Positions 61,234 to 64,000 of a DNA stretch of 64,000 nucleotides are shown here, in pieces. A program made the position numbers and the translations under genes. Below the pieces are notes generated by a model. It made no database searches. It had not been told where the DNA came from and saw only the letters and a list, made by a program, of their open reading frames with translations. This stretch comes from Mariannaea sp. PMI_226 (Eukaryota > Ascomycota > Sordariomycetes > Hypocreales > Nectriaceae), in the NCBI GenBank assembly GCA_024336345.1, contig JANFOG010000002.1, positions 4,423,501 to 4,487,500 on the forward strand, in the 5' to 3' direction. Within the stretch, counting starts at the first letter, position 1. Each line of letters starts with the position of its first letter.

Positions 61234-63005
61234 CAATAATCAATTTTCAGTTTTTCTATAGGACCAATGATATCGGAACCTGATTTTTTTTTTTTTTTCG
61301 CTTGCCGATATGCTCTCACGCTCTCTACTTCAACAATTACTGGTGATACAAGATTGAACTTCTCTTTCATGAATGGCAGATGAAGCTCCAATGATGATGG
61401 AAGTGGTGGTGCACGGTCCTTGCTCCCCACCAGCTGGCTGCTTGTTGGTGCATCATCTCTTCAACAAGCATCAAATTGATTAGCCTGTAGCTTTGGCCTC
61501 CCGCGTCAGCGATCCATACGCATCAAGTAAGTTACCAATGCGAGCTTTGAGTACACGCATTAATTACCGTCCCTCTGAAACTTGGCGGGTTAAGACCACG
61601 CCCATCTCTCACCCCACACCTAACTGCCAGCTCTCTCAAGTCCCGTGCCACAAGTCCGTCTACCGATTCTTCCCCAGTATTGAGGTAGGTTATGGTGACA
61701 GAACCTCCGTTCCACCTCTTCTCCCTCTCCACAGTCCCAGGCCCGAGTCCGACCAGACTTCCGGCTCCGTGAGTGAATATCGGATTTCACAGGGCTATTT
61801 TCCGACTCCACGGGACTTGAACTGTGGACCAACTTCATGTACGTCACTTTTCGAGATCTCATTCTATATCGGGCTACATGAGGTTAAAATGAGTGATTGG
61901 TTTCCTAAGATCATACCGATGCACTCATGTGTTTAGATCCTGTAAATATACCTTATGTGCTTCTAGTGCAACTCAGTCTATGATAGACCTAATTAAACCT
62001 AGCTATAAAAAAAATAAAAATAAAAAAAACTTCTTTAACTTCAACGCACCTCAAATGCAAGATGTTATGTGTGGTATGGAACCTACCATTAATACTTCTC
62101 TCGAGGAATGAAGACACGTCTCATACCATTTGTACTCGCAGAACAGGCATGAGATGCCAGAAGGGTAAACTAGAAGGCGGGACGACGGAAACAACCAGCT
62201 TCAAGGGATGAGAAGCATATTTATCATAAAACGCTCCAAAAAGGAGGATGAAACTGGGTATACTAATAATTATTAAAGAAAAAAAAAATCTTAGCATAAA
62301 TCGAAGCCCCTCATTAGGAGGGAAGAAAAAATTGTTCCTTTTTGAATATTAAGGCAAAGCAGAATAAAAGGAAATAGAGTGATAGAAAGAAGGGGAGGAA
62401 GGAGGGAAAATAACACACCCAGGGGAAATGGACATGGGCTGCGAATTTTGCTATTTCTCCTCCCCCCGAAATTTGTGTGATAGGACAAGGATCAAGCCTA
62501 AAAGCGGAAACAAAATCAGTAGCCCGAGAGGTTGAACACGCGTAAGAGAAATAAGCCAACATGTATAGACAATGGTTGTCCTGAGGGCCAGGGATTTGAA
62601 GAAGGAGCAACAGAGAACCAAAAGGGCAGCGCAATCAAGTGGAGGCTGGGAGAGGGTGAACGTGTGGTTTTATTTTCCTTGGATCCACCTGATTCCAGCT
62701 GCGAGCACCGTAGTCCAGGGGTGCGGACCCTGTTTTTAATTCGCCTGTCCTAATTTCTCCAAAATAGGTCTAGCGCACAGTCGCGCTTTGGAGCTCCAAG
62801 GGAGTGATCCGTGACCAGAGCAGCGACGCGCGAAAAGTACTTAACCTCAATGGCCCCCCGCCAACTTCAGTCCCTTTACATTATCTTCACAATTGTCATC
62901 ACACCAGCTTTCATCGACTTTTCTGTCTCTTCTCGACACTTTCTCACATCCGAGCCAACTTGTTGATTCTCTCACTTCACCCTTCAACCTAAATCCATCA
63001 TCAAA
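60612..63005. promoter_or_regulatory. Divergent H2B-H2A spacer, 2.4 kb
   Basis: The two core histone genes fire outward from this region. It contains ATTGG (CCAAT on the H2B strand) at 61025-61029, a 37-T tract, a second T run at 61283-61299, an A-rich run (62004-62030) and a perfect 12-bp palindrome, TTGGAGCTCCAA, at 62788-62799 about 210 bp before the H2A start. A 147-codon open frame at 61493-61936 begins at a non-ATG codon and has no domain. No gene is supported inside it. Confidence 0.6.
61197..61233. repeat. Poly-T homopolymer, 37 nt
   Basis: The longest homopolymer in the window, in the histone spacer. Read on the minus strand it is a poly-A tail-like run just after a 65-codon open frame (61233-61430). 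Confidence 0.95.
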
Positions 63006-63580
<575 letters not shown>

Positions 63581-64000
63581 ATGCGTTATTTGGTATTGCT
63601 TTCTTGCGATGGTTGGCTGTTTGGGTTGTTCATGACAAAGGGGTCACGGTTCTGGGTTCACGGTTGCTTTATTTACTTGCGCGTTAGGGTTGTACTATAA
63701 TCCCCACGGCTATGGTCATGAAATAAGAATACTATTCAAATATCAAGCTGCATTCACCTATTAACCACTTCCAATTATGAAATGTCGTCTATGTTGGTGT
63801 TTTCACGATCTTTTTCGAACTGGAAATTGGAAGAGAAGGGAGAAACCCGAATCAGAATCCAATGCTATTAAGACTGTATACATATTCCAAGTCCTGCAGC
63901 TGGGGTCTTCCGCCGTCGTGGAGGCGTGGTTGACGCATACTTTTGCAAGGCGTAGATGAGTGGGAGCCGTTACAGCTGCACAATGTTTGAGAAAGCCGGC
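63581..64000. other. Right-edge stretch downstream of H2A
   Basis: 420 bp holding the H2A 3' UTR and flank. A short open frame (63777-63959) has no domain. Nothing else seen. Confidence 0.5.

Noticed and set aside
61790..61865. Minus-strand T-loop-like GTTCAAGTCC
   Set aside because: No acceptor or anticodon arm can be folded around it.
61493..61936. Plus-strand 147-codon open frame in the histone spacer
   Set aside because: Starts at a non-ATG codon and shows no family feature; possible splice-like sites do not build a convincing gene.

Overview
This 64 kb window is nuclear chromosomal DNA from a filamentous ascomycete (Pezizomycotina, most likely Sordariomycetes; Hypocreales is a tentative placement). 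The evidence is short introns (48-202 nt) with GT...AG ends and CTAAC/CTGAC-like branch sites, genes on both strands with about 0.3-4.4 kb between them, and proteins typical of filamentous fungi: a delta-8 sphingolipid desaturase, an augmin HAUS1-like subunit and a long fungal cystathionine gamma-synthase. I see no transposon, rRNA, tRNA or CRISPR array. I modelled 21 protein genes. Exon joins were derived by hand from reading frame, splice sites and conserved protein continuity, and every spliced model closes in frame.

Layout from left to right: SRP14 (-) and SGD1/NOM1 (+) diverge. Then come mitochondrial dihydrolipoamide dehydrogenase (+), delta-8 sphingolipid desaturase (+) and VAC14 (+), which converges tightly on HAUS1 (-). 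Next are an ER DNAJC3/P58IPK co-chaperone (+), a mitoferrin (-), then ATG9 (-) diverging from COG6 (+). These are followed by a SAP1-type AAA ATPase (+), then MRPS17 (-) diverging from EMG1/NEP1 (+). A 4.4 kb gene-free stretch precedes a VOC-fold protein with a long repetitive tail (+). Then come cystathionine gamma-synthase (+), an SPX-RING protein (-), JJJ1 (+), ATG4 (-) diverging from SQS1 (+), and finally histones H2B (-) and H2A (+), diverging across an unusually wide 2.4 kb spacer.

The genes are mostly conserved housekeeping genes and not a metabolic cluster. Some functional themes recur: ribosome biogenesis and translation (SGD1, EMG1, JJJ1, SQS1, MRPS17, SRP14), autophagy and endomembrane traffic (ATG9, ATG4, VAC14, COG6), and mitochondrial metabolism (DLD, mitoferrin). 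I did not find a convincing new multi-gene system. The most distinctive items are the VOC/glycine-zipper/repeat protein with no assigned function, an SPX-RING protein ending in a CaaX-type prenylation box, the ATG9-COG6 shared promoter, and the histone spacer with a 37-T tract and a 12-bp palindrome. Intergenic DNA carries scattered TAGGTACC-like motifs, poly-C leaders and simple repeats.
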